Counted from the stretch's first letter, positions 17,213 through 26,127 are shown. The stretch: 64,000 nt of DNA from Orlajensenia sp037404875 (GCF_037404875.1 NZ_JBBELO010000026.1:1-64000); one strand, 5' to 3'. The notes: generated from the letters alone by a model not told the origin. A program made the numbers and translations.

Positions 17213-18016
17213 CTACGCGTTGTAGGCGGGGGCGAGGGCGATCAGCAGCGTCGCCGTCCAGTGGCACAGGAACGCGATGAGCGTGCAGGCGTGGAAGATC
17301 TCGTGGAAGCCGAATCGGCCGGGCCAGGGGTTCGGTCGCTTGAGCGCATAGACGACCGCGCCGCCGGTGTAGAGCACTCCGCCGACGATGACGAGCACCA
17401 TCATTGCGGCGTTGGCGTTCAGCAGGTCGCCGAGGTACATGACCGCCGCCCAGCCGAGGGCGATGTAGATGGGCACGTACAGCCAGCGCGGCGCGTTGAT
17501 CCAGAAGACGCGGAATCCGATGCCGATGATCGCCCCCGCCCACACGAGAACGAGCAGCAGCGTGCCCTTCTGAGGCGGCAGGGCCAGGATCGCCAGCGGG
17601 GTGTAGGTGCCCGCGATGAGCAGGAAGATGTTGGCGTGGTCGATGCGCTTCAGCACGACCTTCGTGCGCGGCTTCCAGTCGAAGCGGTGGTAGAGGGCCG
17701 AGTTGCCGAACAGCAGCAGAGACGTGGCCATGAACACGGCCGATGCCCACTTGGCGGCCGTACCGTCGGCGAGGCAGATGAGCACGATTCCCGCGGCGAG
17801 GGCGAGGGGGAAGGTGGCCGCGTGGATCCAGCCGCGCCAGGTCGGCTTGATGTCGTTCGGATGGGCGGGGGAGGCGTCGACGAGGGGGATGTTGGGCAGC
17901 TCGGGTCCGCGGGTGTCGTCGGCCGCCACGGCGGCATCCGACGCGGTGAGGTTGCCGATCGGTTCGTGCAGTTGCTCGCGCACGTCCTCCGATTCGCGGC
18001 TCTCCGGGGCGTTCAT
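17213..18016 (-). CDS. trhA: Hemolysin III / TrhA-type PAQR membrane protein
   Basis: 267 residues, seven membrane helices from residue ~64 after a disordered N-terminus. PAQR metal-site motifs are present: GNSALYHRFDW, DHANIFLLIAGTYTP and HEIFHACTLIAFLCHW, with the three conserved histidines. Bacterial members influence membrane fluidity and energy state; the haemolysin name is historical. Equivalent position to mycobacterial Rv1085c. The ATG is 6 nt downstream of TAGAGT. Confidence 0.93.
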   Translation of the reverse strand: MNAPESRESEDVREQLHEPIGNLTASDAAVAADDTRGPELPNIPLVDASPAHPNDIKPTWRGWIHAATFPLALAAGIVLICLADGTAAKWASAVFMATSLLLFGNSALYHRFDWKPRTKVVLKRIDHANIFLLIAGTYTPLAILALPPQKGTLLLVLVWAGAIIGIGFRVFWINAPRWLYVPIYIALGWAAVMYLGDLLNANAAMMVLVIVGGVLYTGGAVVYALKRPNPWPGRFGFHEIFHACTLIAFLCHWTATLLIALAPAYNA

Positions 18017-18022
18017 GCCGAC

Positions 18023-18028
18023 ACTCTA
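18023..18028 (-). promoter_or_regulatory. -10 hexamer TAGAGT, leaderless promoter of trhA
   Basis: On the minus strand TAGAGT is followed by GTCGGC and the ATG at 18016. Confidence 0.5.
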
Positions 18029-18051
18029 CGGCAGCACGCGGTGGCTTCCTC

Positions 18052-18486
18052 TCAGCCTTCGAGGCAGATGTTCCGGTAGCGCAGCGAGGCCGACCTGATC
18101 CACTCGTCGGCGTCGCTGAGGCGCTCGCGCAGGCGGTCGGACTGCGCATCGGCTGCCGTATCGGCTCCGACCGCCGCAGTGAGGTCGAGCAGGTCGGTGG
18201 CGGAGTCGTGCAGCGCGGCGTAGCCGCCGGCGAGATCGGTGGCCGCCCGGCGCAGCGCCGTGCTCCGGATGCCGCCCGCGGCTGCCGCGAGCGCGCTCAT
18301 GTCGGGCTCCATCGCGGAGAGGGCGATGCGCGCGTCATCGGGACCGGAGATGCGCTCGAGGGTGGCGCTGATGGCCTGAACGGCCTCATCGACCAGTGCG
18401 CACTCCGCATCGGAGGCGCCGCGATCCGCCCCGCAGCCGCACAGGCCGAGCACGAGTGCTCCTGCGAGAATCGGCTTGCTCGACAC
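18052..18486 (-). CDS. Small predicted lipoprotein, unknown function
   Basis: About 144 residues. A short lipoprotein signal (KPILAGALVLGLCGC) ends in a lipobox-like LCGC; the mature domain is helical with regularly spaced hydrophobics (residues ~35-140) and three further cysteines including CALVDEAVQ and NICLEG. GTG 18486 has AAAGGA about 8 nt upstream; an ATG at 18495 is an alternative. Divergent from the ATP-grasp gene. No family recognised. Confidence 0.65.
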   Translation of the reverse strand: MSSKPILAGALVLGLCGCGADRGASDAECALVDEAVQAISATLERISGPDDARIALSAMEPDMSALAAAAGGIRSTALRRAATDLAGGYAALHDSATDLLDLTAAVGADTAADAQSDRLRERLSDADEWIRSASLRYRNICLEG

Positions 18487-18550
18487 GGGCGGCATCCTTT
18501 GTGCGATCGTGGCGGGAGATCAGCTCCATCAAAACACGAGGGGGGCCCGC

Positions 18551-19753
18551 TTGCTCCGAATACCCAGCACGCCCCGCCCGGACTGGCGGCGGCGCTGCGA
18601 CGCGGTCGGATTCACTTTCTACGACCTGGAATCCGAGGGCGGGCGCCCCTACTGGAACGAGAGCGCCGCGTACAGCTTCACCCGGGCCGAGATCGAGACC
18701 CTCGAAAGGGCCACGAAGGAGCTGTTCGACCGGTGCATGGACGCCGTCGAGCACGTCGTGCGCTCCGACCGGCTGGCGGAATTCGGGGTGCCGCTGCTGT
18801 TGCGTGAGCGGGTGAAGCACTCGTGGGACGACGACGATCCCACCGTCTACGGGCGGTTCGACCTCGCCTACGACCCTGCCGAGGGCACCGTGCAGATGCT
18901 CGAGTTCAACGCAGACACCCCCACCTCGCTCGTGGAGTCGGCCGCGGCGCAGTGGCAATGGCTGATCGACGTGCACGGGGAGCAGGCCGACCAGTTCAAC
19001 AGCATCCACGAGGCCCTCGTCGAGCAGTGGCAGCACATTCGCGTCACGCGCTGGAACCTGCCCGAGGGTTCGACCCTGCACCTGGCCTCCCTGCACGACT
19101 CGGGCGATGGCGTTCTGATCGTCGAGGATGCGGACACGGTCGCCTACATGGCGGAGACCGCGAAGCAGGCCGGCTTCACGCCCCGGCTCATCTTCATGGA
19201 GGACATCGAGTACGACCTCGAGCGCAACCAGTTCGTCGACGCTGACGGAGCCGACATCACCCACATCTTCAAGCTCTATCCGTGGGAGTGGATGCGGCAG
19301 GAGCAGTTCGCCGGGTTCCTCGAGGCCTCGAGGTGGCGCACCCAGTGGGTCGAGCCGCTGTGGAAGATGCTGCTGTCGAACAAGCAGCTGCTCGTGGTCC
19401 TGTGGGAGCTCTTCCCCGGGCATCCGAACCTCCTGCCCGCCTACGCCTCGCCGGAGGAGCTCTGGGGGGTTCCCTACGTCTCCAAGCCCCGGCTCGGGCG
19501 CGAGGGCGCCAACGTCACGATGTTCGGAGCCGACGGAGCGGTCGTCGCCTCCCAGCCGGGAGAGTACGGCGAGGAGGGGTTCGTGTTCCAGAAACGCGCC
19601 GGCCTCACCCCGATCTCAGGCAAGACTGCCATCATCGGGAGCTGGGTCGTCGGCGAAGACCCGGTCGGCATCGACATCCGCGAGACCTCCGGTCCGATCA
19701 CCGGAGACCTCGCCGAGTTCGTGCCGCACTTCATCGAGCAGGAGGAACCGTGA
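18551..19753 (+). CDS. Glutathionylspermidine-synthase-like ATP-grasp ligase (YgiC/YjfC-type)
   Basis: 400 residues of the GSP_synth ATP-grasp family: RPDWRRRCDAVGF at the N-terminus, the substrate/metal segment MLEFNADTPTSLVE, VVLWELFPGHPNLLPAY and the C-terminal SKPRLGREGANV, GSWVVGEDPVGIDIRE. It should form an amide bond using ATP, but actinobacteria normally lack glutathione, so the substrate is unlikely to be glutathionylspermidine. Start TTG 18551 follows a purine-rich GAGGGGGG. Its stop overlaps the GTG of a lipoprotein resembling YgiB, the same pairing as E. coli ygiB-ygiC. Confidence 0.85.
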   Translation: MLRIPSTPRPDWRRRCDAVGFTFYDLESEGGRPYWNESAAYSFTRAEIETLERATKELFDRCMDAVEHVVRSDRLAEFGVPLLLRERVKHSWDDDDPTVYGRFDLAYDPAEGTVQMLEFNADTPTSLVESAAAQWQWLIDVHGEQADQFNSIHEALVEQWQHIRVTRWNLPEGSTLHLASLHDSGDGVLIVEDADTVAYMAETAKQAGFTPRLIFMEDIEYDLERNQFVDADGADITHIFKLYPWEWMRQEQFAGFLEASRWRTQWVEPLWKMLLSNKQLLVVLWELFPGHPNLLPAYASPEELWGVPYVSKPRLGREGANVTMFGADGAVVASQPGEYGEEGFVFQKRAGLTPISGKTAIIGSWVVGEDPVGIDIRETSGPITGDLAEFVPHFIEQEEP

Positions 19754-20346
19754 GCAGGGAACCCACGCGGCGGGGCAGCCTCACCCTGACCGGCGTCGCC
19801 GCGTCTCGCACGACTCGCGCGGCCGCGATGGTCGGCGTCGCGGGAGCGTTGTTCGCGCTCGCCGGATGCTCCTCGCTTCCGAAGGACGGCACGGTGGTCA
19901 CCGGCGCGGACGGCGAGAAGTACGTGGTTCCCGATGACACTGAGCGTCCGGTGTACGCCTCCAAGGAGGAATGCCTGGCCGATGTCGCCGAACAGCTCGA
20001 GAAGCTGCGGCAGGACGGCAAGAGCGTCGACCAGACCCCTGAGCAGCTCTGCGAGTCCTCGGACCGCTACCAGGGCCACTACGGTGCCGGCCTTTGGCTG
20101 GGCCCGTTGCTGTTCGCCGGCTCCCGCTGGAACAGCTCGCGGGTCTCATCGTGGGCGCCCGTGCAGGCGGGCGGTTTCGCGGCGCCCGGCTCGGCCCCGT
20201 CCGATGTGGCAGAGAAGGCGCCGGCCTCGGCGAAGGTGGGATCCCGCGCCCCTCTCACGGGCGGCTTCGGCTCGTCGGGCAAGTCTTCGGGATTCGGCCA
20301 CTCCGTCAAGTCGGGCAGCGGCGGGTTCGGTTCCTTCGGCGGCTGA
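19750..20346 (+). CDS. YgiB-like (DUF1190-like) lipoprotein
   Basis: 198 residues. An N-terminal signal (residues ~20-40, MVGVAGALFALAGC) ends in the lipobox LAGC. The mature part contains YASKEECLADVAEQL and PEQLCESSDRYQGH, then a Gly/Ser/Phe-rich tail with repeats of SGFGHS/GGFGS type. Both the paired-cysteine CxxD-like segment and the GGFG tail recall E. coli YgiB. GTG 19750 overlaps the upstream stop (GTGA) and GGAGG lies at 19741. Likely outer face of the membrane; may be a partner or target of the ATP-grasp ligase. Confidence 0.7.
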   Translation: MSREPTRRGSLTLTGVAASRTTRAAAMVGVAGALFALAGCSSLPKDGTVVTGADGEKYVVPDDTERPVYASKEECLADVAEQLEKLRQDGKSVDQTPEQLCESSDRYQGHYGAGLWLGPLLFAGSRWNSSRVSSWAPVQAGGFAAPGSAPSDVAEKAPASAKVGSRAPLTGGFGSSGKSSGFGHSVKSGSGGFGSFGG

Positions 20347-20377
20347 GCACCCGGGAAGCGCATCTCGCGCCGTGCAC

Positions 20378-20383
20378 TACCGT
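20378..20383 (+). promoter_or_regulatory. -10 hexamer TACCGT, leaderless promoter of uppS
   Basis: TACCGT, 6 nt (TGTCAC) and GTG 20390. It excludes the alternative GTG at 20372, which lies upstream of the hexamer. Confidence 0.5.
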
Positions 20384-20389
20384 TGTCAC

Positions 20390-21175
20390 GTGCAGAAGAG
20401 GCGGGAACCACTCGGGCGTGGCATCCTCTATGGCCTCTACGAACGCCGCCTGCGTCGCACCCTCGACACGGAGGCGCTGCCGCACCACGTCGCCATGATC
20501 ATCGACGGCAATCGTCGCTGGGCCAAGCAGCTCGGCTTCTCGAGTGCCTCGCACGGGCATCGAGCCGGCGCCGCGAAGATGCGCGAGTTCCTGGAATGGT
20601 GCGACGACCTCGGCATCTCGGTCGTGACCCTGTACCTGCTCTCCTCCGACAACCTCAGCAATCGTTCGCCCGACGAACTCGGCGACCTCATCGAGATCAT
20701 CGCGGAGCTGGCCGACGACCTCTCGCGTTATCGCGATTGGCGCGTCAAGCACGTCGGCTCGACCGCGGGCCTGCCGCAGCCGCTCGTGGCCGCGCTCGAG
20801 AGCGCGGAGGAGCAGTCCATGGGCAAGGAGGGCATGCACGTCAACCTCGCCGTCGGCTACGGAGGCCGCACCGAGATCACGGATGCGATGCGCAGCATCG
20901 TGGCCGACCACCACGCCGAAGGCCGCAGCCTCGAGGACCTCGCGGAGCGGCTGACCCCCGAGCTTATCGGCGAGCACCTCTACACGGGAGGGCAGCCCGA
21001 TCCCGACCTGGTCATCCGCACGTCGGGGGAGCAGCGCTTGAGCGACTTCATGCTGTGGCAGTCGGCGCACAGCGAGTTCTACTTCGTCGAGGCTCTCGGG
21101 CCCGACCTGCGCGAAGTGGACTTCCTGCGGGCCCTGCGCGACTATGCGAGACGGCATCGGCGGTTCGGCGGTTGA
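20390..21175 (+). CDS. uppS: cis-Prenyltransferase (Rv1086-type isoprenyl diphosphate synthase)
   Basis: 261 residues. The catalytic aspartate is in HVAMIIDGNRRWAKQLG; the C-terminal diphosphate-binding RTSGEQRLSDFMLWQS is intact. The segment TLYLLSSDNLSNRSPDEL and the N-terminal LYGLYERRLRR resemble mycobacterial Rv1086 (short-chain Z-FPP synthase) rather than the TENW-containing decaprenyl synthase group, so a short- or medium-chain product feeding lipid-carrier synthesis is likely. The start was fixed by the TACCGT hexamer 6 nt upstream. Confidence 0.92.
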   Translation: MQKRREPLGRGILYGLYERRLRRTLDTEALPHHVAMIIDGNRRWAKQLGFSSASHGHRAGAAKMREFLEWCDDLGISVVTLYLLSSDNLSNRSPDELGDLIEIIAELADDLSRYRDWRVKHVGSTAGLPQPLVAALESAEEQSMGKEGMHVNLAVGYGGRTEITDAMRSIVADHHAEGRSLEDLAERLTPELIGEHLYTGGQPDPDLVIRTSGEQRLSDFMLWQSAHSEFYFVEALGPDLREVDFLRALRDYARRHRRFGG

Positions 21176-21242
21176 TGCGCAATCCATACGGCGGCGAGAC
21201 CCCACACGGCGTCGGCCCCTTACAACGACGAGGAAGGACCCG

Positions 21243-22364
21243 ATGAGCGCGCTCGAGGACTACGCGGCAGGATTCCTGGAGGAACCCGGCTACCTGAACT
21301 ACGGCCGCGTCGGACCGCTGTCTGGTGCCGTGGTCGCCGAGGCGCAGGGGTGGCACGAGATGCTCGCGAAGGCGCGATTCGGCTCGCTCGACGCCCTCGA
21401 GCAGCAGGAGGAGCGGCTGCACGAGGCCGTCGCCGTGGCGACGGGCTTCCCCGTCGACCAGGTCGTCACCCAGCCCAACACCTCGATGGGCATCACCCAC
21501 GCCATGTTCGGGGTGACCGGCGAGGTGCTGCTCTCGGGCGGGGAGTTCCCGACGCTTCCGATCTCGGCTGTGCGCGCCGCCGAGGCGCTGCACGTCGTGC
21601 GGCCGGTCTGGCTGGAGACCGAGCTCGGGCGCGTCACCCCGGGGCAGGTCAAGCAGCAGCTGACGGATGCCACGGCCGCCGTGGCGGTCACGCTCGTGGA
21701 CTCGCGCACCGGCTACGTCACCGATCTCGACGGCATCCGCCAGGTGATCGGCGACCGGCTGCTGATCGTGGACGCTATCCAGGGCTTCGGCATCGTCGAC
21801 GCCCCCTACGAGGTGGCCGACGTCGTCGTCTCCGGCGGCCAGAAGTGGTGCCGCGCCGGATGGGGCACCGGGTTCATGGCCCTGAGCGCCCGCGCCCTCG
21901 ATGGGCTGACGCCCGTGATCTCGGGATACACCGGCACGGAGGAGCCCGAGGCGTGGGACGAGGTGCCTCCGCCGGCGACCGGCGCCCGCGCGTTCCGCGT
22001 GACGAACCCCGACCGCATCGCGCAGGCGCGATTCGCCGCGGCACTGGAGGAGATGAACGCCGTGGGCGTGGCCGTGCTCGAGGATGCGGTGCGCACGAAC
22101 GTCAGCCGGATCATCGAGCTCGCCGACGAGTTCGCCATCCCGGTCGCCTCCTCCCGCGACGAGCGTGAGCGTGCGGGGCTCATCGTGCTCGAGCCGCCGG
22201 CCGACCAGCTGACACTTCTCACCGCATCCCTGTTCAACCACGGCATCACGGCGACGCACCGATTGGGAACCGTGCGCCTGAGCGTGCACGCCGCGCTCTC
22301 CGACGACACCGTCGAGATGCTGCGCGGTGCATTCGTCTCCTACGGCACGGCGGCGGTGTACTGA
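21243..22364 (+). CDS. Class V aminotransferase-fold PLP enzyme
   Basis: 373 residues, fold-type I PLP family of SufS/IscS, isopenicillin-N epimerase and phosphoserine aminotransferase. The PLP-binding lysine is in VSGGQKWCRAGWGTG; the phosphate-anchoring QPNTSMGITHAMFG and VDAIQGFG are present. No catalytic cysteine loop of the cysteine-desulfurase type is obvious near the C-terminus, so it is not assigned as one. AGGAAGGA precedes the ATG. Substrate unknown; monocistronic. Confidence 0.82.
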   Translation: MSALEDYAAGFLEEPGYLNYGRVGPLSGAVVAEAQGWHEMLAKARFGSLDALEQQEERLHEAVAVATGFPVDQVVTQPNTSMGITHAMFGVTGEVLLSGGEFPTLPISAVRAAEALHVVRPVWLETELGRVTPGQVKQQLTDATAAVAVTLVDSRTGYVTDLDGIRQVIGDRLLIVDAIQGFGIVDAPYEVADVVVSGGQKWCRAGWGTGFMALSARALDGLTPVISGYTGTEEPEAWDEVPPPATGARAFRVTNPDRIAQARFAAALEEMNAVGVAVLEDAVRTNVSRIIELADEFAIPVASSRDERERAGLIVLEPPADQLTLLTASLFNHGITATHRLGTVRLSVHAALSDDTVEMLRGAFVSYGTAAVY

Positions 22365-22370
22365 GCGATT

Positions 22371-22455
22371 GTGAACGGGTGAAATCCGCCGCGTGTCGTT
22401 CACCCCGATGTCGCCGGGCAGACGTAGGTTCGCCTCATCAGGTAAGGCGCCTGAT
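22371..22455 (+). other. Two inverted repeats between the aminotransferase and phoH genes
   Basis: GTGAACG (22371-22377) pairs with CGTTCAC (22397-22403), and ATCAGG (22437-22442) with CCTGAT (22450-22455). The first could be a terminator stem of the upstream gene, the second lies in the presumed phoH leader. No T-tract; no small antitoxin-like ORF is convincing in this 173-bp gap. Confidence 0.35.
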
Positions 22456-22537
22456 CGGGTCGGCCACCTAGACGGCTCGATATCACCGCCACGTGGCCGC
22501 CTCGAACGTTCCGAGTGAACTCGGGGTGGGAGCGGTT

Positions 22538-23881
22538 GTGACCAACGTAGGAACCCAAGGGCAGTCCACACGTTCGGCAGCGGTGCAGACGGCGGAGCGC
22601 ACGTACGTGCTCGACACGTCCGTGCTCCTCAGTGATCCGGGCGCGCTGTTCCGGTTCGCCGAACATGCGGTGGTTCTGCCCGTCGTCGTGGTCGCCGAGC
22701 TCGAAGCCAAGCGCCACGACCCCGAGATCGGCTTCTTCGCGCGGAAGGCGCTGCGCACGCTCGACGACCTGCGCATCCAGCACGAGCGCCTCGACTTCCC
22801 GATCCCGGTCGGCGATGGCGGCTCTCTGCGCGTGGAGCTGAACCACTCCGACATGACCGTGCTGCCCAGCGGGCTGCAGCTGAAGGACAACGACTCGCGC
22901 ATCCTCGCCGTCGCCCTGAACCTCGCCAACGACGGTCTCGACGTGACGGTGGTCTCCAAAGACCTGCCGCTGCGCGTCAAGGCCGCCTCCATCGGGCTCG
23001 CGGCGGAGGAGTACCGGGCCGAGCTCGCGCACGACTCCGGCTGGACCGGCATGCAGGAGCTCACCCTCGGATCACGCGAGATCGACGACCTCTACGAGCA
23101 GGAGTTCATCGAGTCGCGCATGGTCGCCGACCTGCCCCTCAACACCGGCCTCGTCATCCACTCCGACCGCGGCAGCGCGCTGGCGCGCATCAGCCGGCCC
23201 GGGGAGATGCGGCTCGTGCGCGGGGATCGCGACGTGTTCGGCCTGCACGGCCGTTCGGCCGAGCAGCGGCTGGCCATCGACATGCTGCTGGATCCCGAGA
23301 TCGGCATCCTCTCGCTCGGCGGTCGCGCCGGAACGGGCAAGTCGGCCCTCGCGCTGTGCGCCGGCCTCGAGGCCGTGCTCGAGCGGCAGCAGCACAAGAA
23401 GATCATGGTCTTCCGCCCGCTCTACGCGGTCGGCGGCCAGGAGCTCGGCTACCTGCCCGGTGACCAGGGCGAGAAGATGAACCCCTGGGGACAGGCGGTC
23501 TTCGACACCCTCGGATCGGTCGTGAGCGACAACGTGCTCGAAGAGGTCGTCGCACGCGGCATCCTCGAGGTGCTTCCCCTCACGCACATCCGCGGCCGGA
23601 GCCTGCACGACGCGTTCGTGATCGTGGACGAGGCCCAGTCGCTCGAGCGCAACGTGCTGCTCACGGTGCTCAGCCGCATCGGCCAGAACTCGCGGGTCGT
23701 GCTCACCCACGACGTCGCCCAGCGCGACAACCTGCGGGTCGGGCGGCACGACGGCATCGCCTCGGTCATCGAGACGCTGAAGGGCCACGCGCTGTTCGGA
23801 CACGTCACCCTCACCCGCTCGGAGCGCTCGGCGATCGCGGCGCTCGTGAGCGACCTGCTCGACGGCAACGAACCCGCCTGA
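22538..23881 (+). CDS. phoH2: PhoH2-type protein: PIN ribonuclease domain fused to PhoH ATPase
   Basis: 447 residues. The PIN domain (residues ~17-150) shows TYVLDTSVLLSD, the acidic VVAELEAKR and KDNDSRILAVAL; the PhoH helicase-like ATPase has Walker A GRAGTGKSA at about 262-270 and a DEAQ box (VDEAQS) near 363. Mycobacterial PhoH2 (Rv1095) is an RNA helicase with RNase activity. In mycobacteria a small antitoxin-like phoAT overlaps it; none is visible here. GTG 22538 was chosen for GGGAGCG upstream; GTG 22493 is possible. Confidence 0.9.
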   Translation: MTNVGTQGQSTRSAAVQTAERTYVLDTSVLLSDPGALFRFAEHAVVLPVVVVAELEAKRHDPEIGFFARKALRTLDDLRIQHERLDFPIPVGDGGSLRVELNHSDMTVLPSGLQLKDNDSRILAVALNLANDGLDVTVVSKDLPLRVKAASIGLAAEEYRAELAHDSGWTGMQELTLGSREIDDLYEQEFIESRMVADLPLNTGLVIHSDRGSALARISRPGEMRLVRGDRDVFGLHGRSAEQRLAIDMLLDPEIGILSLGGRAGTGKSALALCAGLEAVLERQQHKKIMVFRPLYAVGGQELGYLPGDQGEKMNPWGQAVFDTLGSVVSDNVLEEVVARGILEVLPLTHIRGRSLHDAFVIVDEAQSLERNVLLTVLSRIGQNSRVVLTHDVAQRDNLRVGRHDGIASVIETLKGHALFGHVTLTRSERSAIAALVSDLLDGNEPA

Positions 23882-23911
23882 CCCGGACCCCTCCCGAAAA
23901 GCGAGGACATT

Positions 23912-23995
23912 CCGAGAAGCGAGGCGATTTCGCGCGACGCGCCGCCCGGATCCGCGTCCGGGCGGCGGGTCGGCGAAGATCGCCTCGCTTTTCGG
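23912..23995. terminator. Large nested hairpin, bidirectional terminator between phoH2 and fumC
   Basis: Outer arms of 17 bp, 23912-23928 (CCGAGAAGCGAGGCGAT) and 23979-23995 (ATCGCCTCGCTTTTCGG), pair perfectly apart from one G:U. Inner arms CGCCGCCCGGA (23940-23950) and TCCGGGCGGCG (23957-23967) pair perfectly. A further copy of CCGAAAAGCGAGG lies at 23894-23906. Both flanking genes end into it. Confidence 0.85.
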
Positions 23996-24014
23996 AGGCC
24001 CTGCTCGGCGCGGC

Positions 24015-25427
24015 CTACTTCGCGACGGGCGGGCGCGTCATCGAGAGCACGTCGAGCGCGGCATCGAGCTGCTCGAGCGTGAGCTCGCCGCGCTCGACGT
24101 AGCCGAGGTCGAGAACGGCCTCGCGCACCGTGATGCCCTTGGCCACCGAGTGCTTGGCGATCTTGGCGGCCGCCTCGTAGCCGATGATCTTGTTGAGCGG
24201 TGTCACGATCGAGGGCGACATGCCAGCGAGGGCGGCGGCGCGCTCCACGTTGGCCTCGAGCCCGTCGACGGTCTTGTCGGCCAGGGCCCGGCTCGCATTG
24301 GCGAGCAGGCGGATCGACTCGAGCAGCGCCGTTCCCATCACCGGAATCTGCACGTTGAGCTCGAACGCGCCCGATGCGCCGCTCCAGGCGATCGTGGCGT
24401 CGTTGCCGATCACCCGTGCCGCGACCATGAGCACGGCCTCGGGGATGACGGGGTTCACCTTGCCCGGCATGATGGAGGATCCGGGCTGAAGGTCGGGGAT
24501 GTGCAGCTCGCCGAGCCCGGTGTTCGGTCCCGACCCCATCCAGCGGATGTCGTTCGAGATCTTGGTGAGGCTGACGGCGATCGTGCGGAGGGCTCCGGAT
24601 GCGTCGACGAGGCCGTCGCGGTTGGCCTGGGCCTCGAAGTGGTCGGCTGCCTCGGTGATGGGCAGCTCGGTCTCCTGCTGGAGCAGTTCGATGACCAACT
24701 GGGGGAAGCCGGCCGGAGTGTTGATGCCGGTGCCCACGGCGGTGCCGCCGAGCGGCACCTCGGCGACCCGGGGGAGCGCGGTGCGCACGCGCTCGATGCC
24801 GAGGCGCACCTGGCGGGCATAGCCGCCGAATTCCTGTCCGAGCGTCACGGGGGTGGCATCCATCAGGTGGGTACGACCCGACTTGACCACGCCGGCCCAG
24901 GCCTGGGCCTTGGCCTCGAGGGCCACCGCGAGGTGGTCGAGGGCAGGGATGAGGTCGTCGATGAGTGCACTCGTGACGGCGACGTGCACGGAGGTGGGGA
25001 AGACGTCGTTCGAGGACTGCGACGCGTTCACGTGGTCGTTCGGGTGAACCGGGCGCCCGAGCCGCTCGGTCGCGAGGGTCGCGAGCACCTCGTTCATGTT
25101 CATGTTCGACGAGGTGCCCGAGCCCGTCTGGTAGACGTCGACGGGGAACTCGGCGTCGTAGCGGCCGGTGATCACGTCATCCGCCGCGGCCGCGATGGCC
25201 TGGGCGACGTCGGCGTCCAGAACGCCGAGGCGCTCGTTCGCGAGGGCGGCCGACTTCTTGATGCGGGCGAGCGCGGCGATCTGCGCCGACTCCAACCCTG
25301 ATCCCGAGATCGGGAAGTTCTCCACCGCCCGCTGCGTCTGGGCGCGGTAGAGGGCGTTCTTGGGAACGCGCACCTCGCCCATGGTGTCGTGCTCGATGCG
25401 GTATTCGGACTCGGCCGCGGTGCTCAC
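24015..25427 (-). CDS. fumC: Fumarate hydratase class II
   Basis: 470-residue iron-independent fumarase of the TCA cycle, homotetramer of the aspartase/fumarase superfamily. Family elements: RAQTQRAVENFPIS at the N-terminus, the region-2 loop SSNMNMNEV, the proton-acceptor histidine segment KSGRTHLMDATP and the flexible signature GSSIMPGKVNP. GTG start with AAAGG upstream. It is the last gene of a minus-strand series xseA-xseB-DUF4245-carbonic anhydrase-fumC, with 37 bp after the carbonic anhydrase. Confidence 0.96.
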   Translation of the reverse strand: MSTAAESEYRIEHDTMGEVRVPKNALYRAQTQRAVENFPISGSGLESAQIAALARIKKSAALANERLGVLDADVAQAIAAAADDVITGRYDAEFPVDVYQTGSGTSSNMNMNEVLATLATERLGRPVHPNDHVNASQSSNDVFPTSVHVAVTSALIDDLIPALDHLAVALEAKAQAWAGVVKSGRTHLMDATPVTLGQEFGGYARQVRLGIERVRTALPRVAEVPLGGTAVGTGINTPAGFPQLVIELLQQETELPITEAADHFEAQANRDGLVDASGALRTIAVSLTKISNDIRWMGSGPNTGLGELHIPDLQPGSSIMPGKVNPVIPEAVLMVAARVIGNDATIAWSGASGAFELNVQIPVMGTALLESIRLLANASRALADKTVDGLEANVERAAALAGMSPSIVTPLNKIIGYEAAAKIAKHSVAKGITVREAVLDLGYVERGELTLEQLDAALDVLSMTRPPVAK

Positions 25428-25464
25428 GTGGGTGTTGCCTTTCGAGAGAGGGATGACGGTCGCT

Positions 25465-26127
25465 TCAGACCGCGCCGACGACGACGTCGGTCTCGGCGCG
25501 GCCTTCGGAGAGGCGGTAATTGGCGCCGACGATTGCCAATTTACCCTCTGCGATCGCGGCGGAGATCATCTCGCTCGCCTCGAGGATCTCCGTGACGGTG
25601 TCGCGCAGGTGCTCCTGGCCGACGTCGGCGGGTTCGATCTCGGCCGCATCGACGGTGCCGTCGGTGCCGATCACCCGCTGCACGGCGGGGGTGATGTGAT
25701 CGATGAGCGATCGGATGTGCGGGGACAGGGGCGCGGCATCCGGTCGGTGCGCATCGATGGCGGCCCGCACGGCGCCGCAGTTGTCGTGCGCGAGCACCAC
25801 GATCAGCGGCACGCCGAGTGCTCCCACCGCGTAGTCGAGGGAGCCGATGGCCGACTCGGACGCGACCTGGCCGGCGTTCCGCACGACGAAGAGGTCGCCG
25901 AGACCCTGGTCGAAGATGATCTCGGCCGCGAGCCGGGAATCGCTGCAGCCGAGCAGCGCGGCGAGCGGAGCCTGGCCTGAGGCGACCTCAGTGCGTCGCT
26001 CGACGTCTTGGCGAGGATGCCGTGGCTCCCCCGACACGAACCGGGCGTTTCCGCGACGGAGCTCATGCCAGGCCTCAGCCGGAGTCTCGGGGCGGGCGGT
26101 CGTCGACGGATCGGTTCCTGTGCTCAC
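25465..26127 (-). CDS. Beta-class carbonic anhydrase
   Basis: 220 residues. Zinc ligands and catalytic dyad are visible: C61, D63 and R65 in GCSDSRL, H114 and C117 in LAHDNCGAV (DNCG rather than the commoner TxCG). The enzyme hydrates CO2, supporting carboxylations and pH balance. GTG start with GAGGAG upstream. It occupies the place between fumC and the DUF4245 gene where M. tuberculosis has glpX. Confidence 0.93.
   Translation of the reverse strand: MSTGTDPSTTARPETPAEAWHELRRGNARFVSGEPRHPRQDVERRTEVASGQAPLAALLGCSDSRLAAEIIFDQGLGDLFVVRNAGQVASESAIGSLDYAVGALGVPLIVVLAHDNCGAVRAAIDAHRPDAAPLSPHIRSLIDHITPAVQRVIGTDGTVDAAEIEPADVGQEHLRDTVTEILEASEMISAAIAEGKLAIVGANYRLSEGRAETDVVVGAV

Noticed and set aside
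22365..22537. phoAT-like antitoxin upstream of phoH2
   Set aside because: No small ORF with a credible start and ribosome-binding site overlaps phoH2; only inverted repeats are seen.
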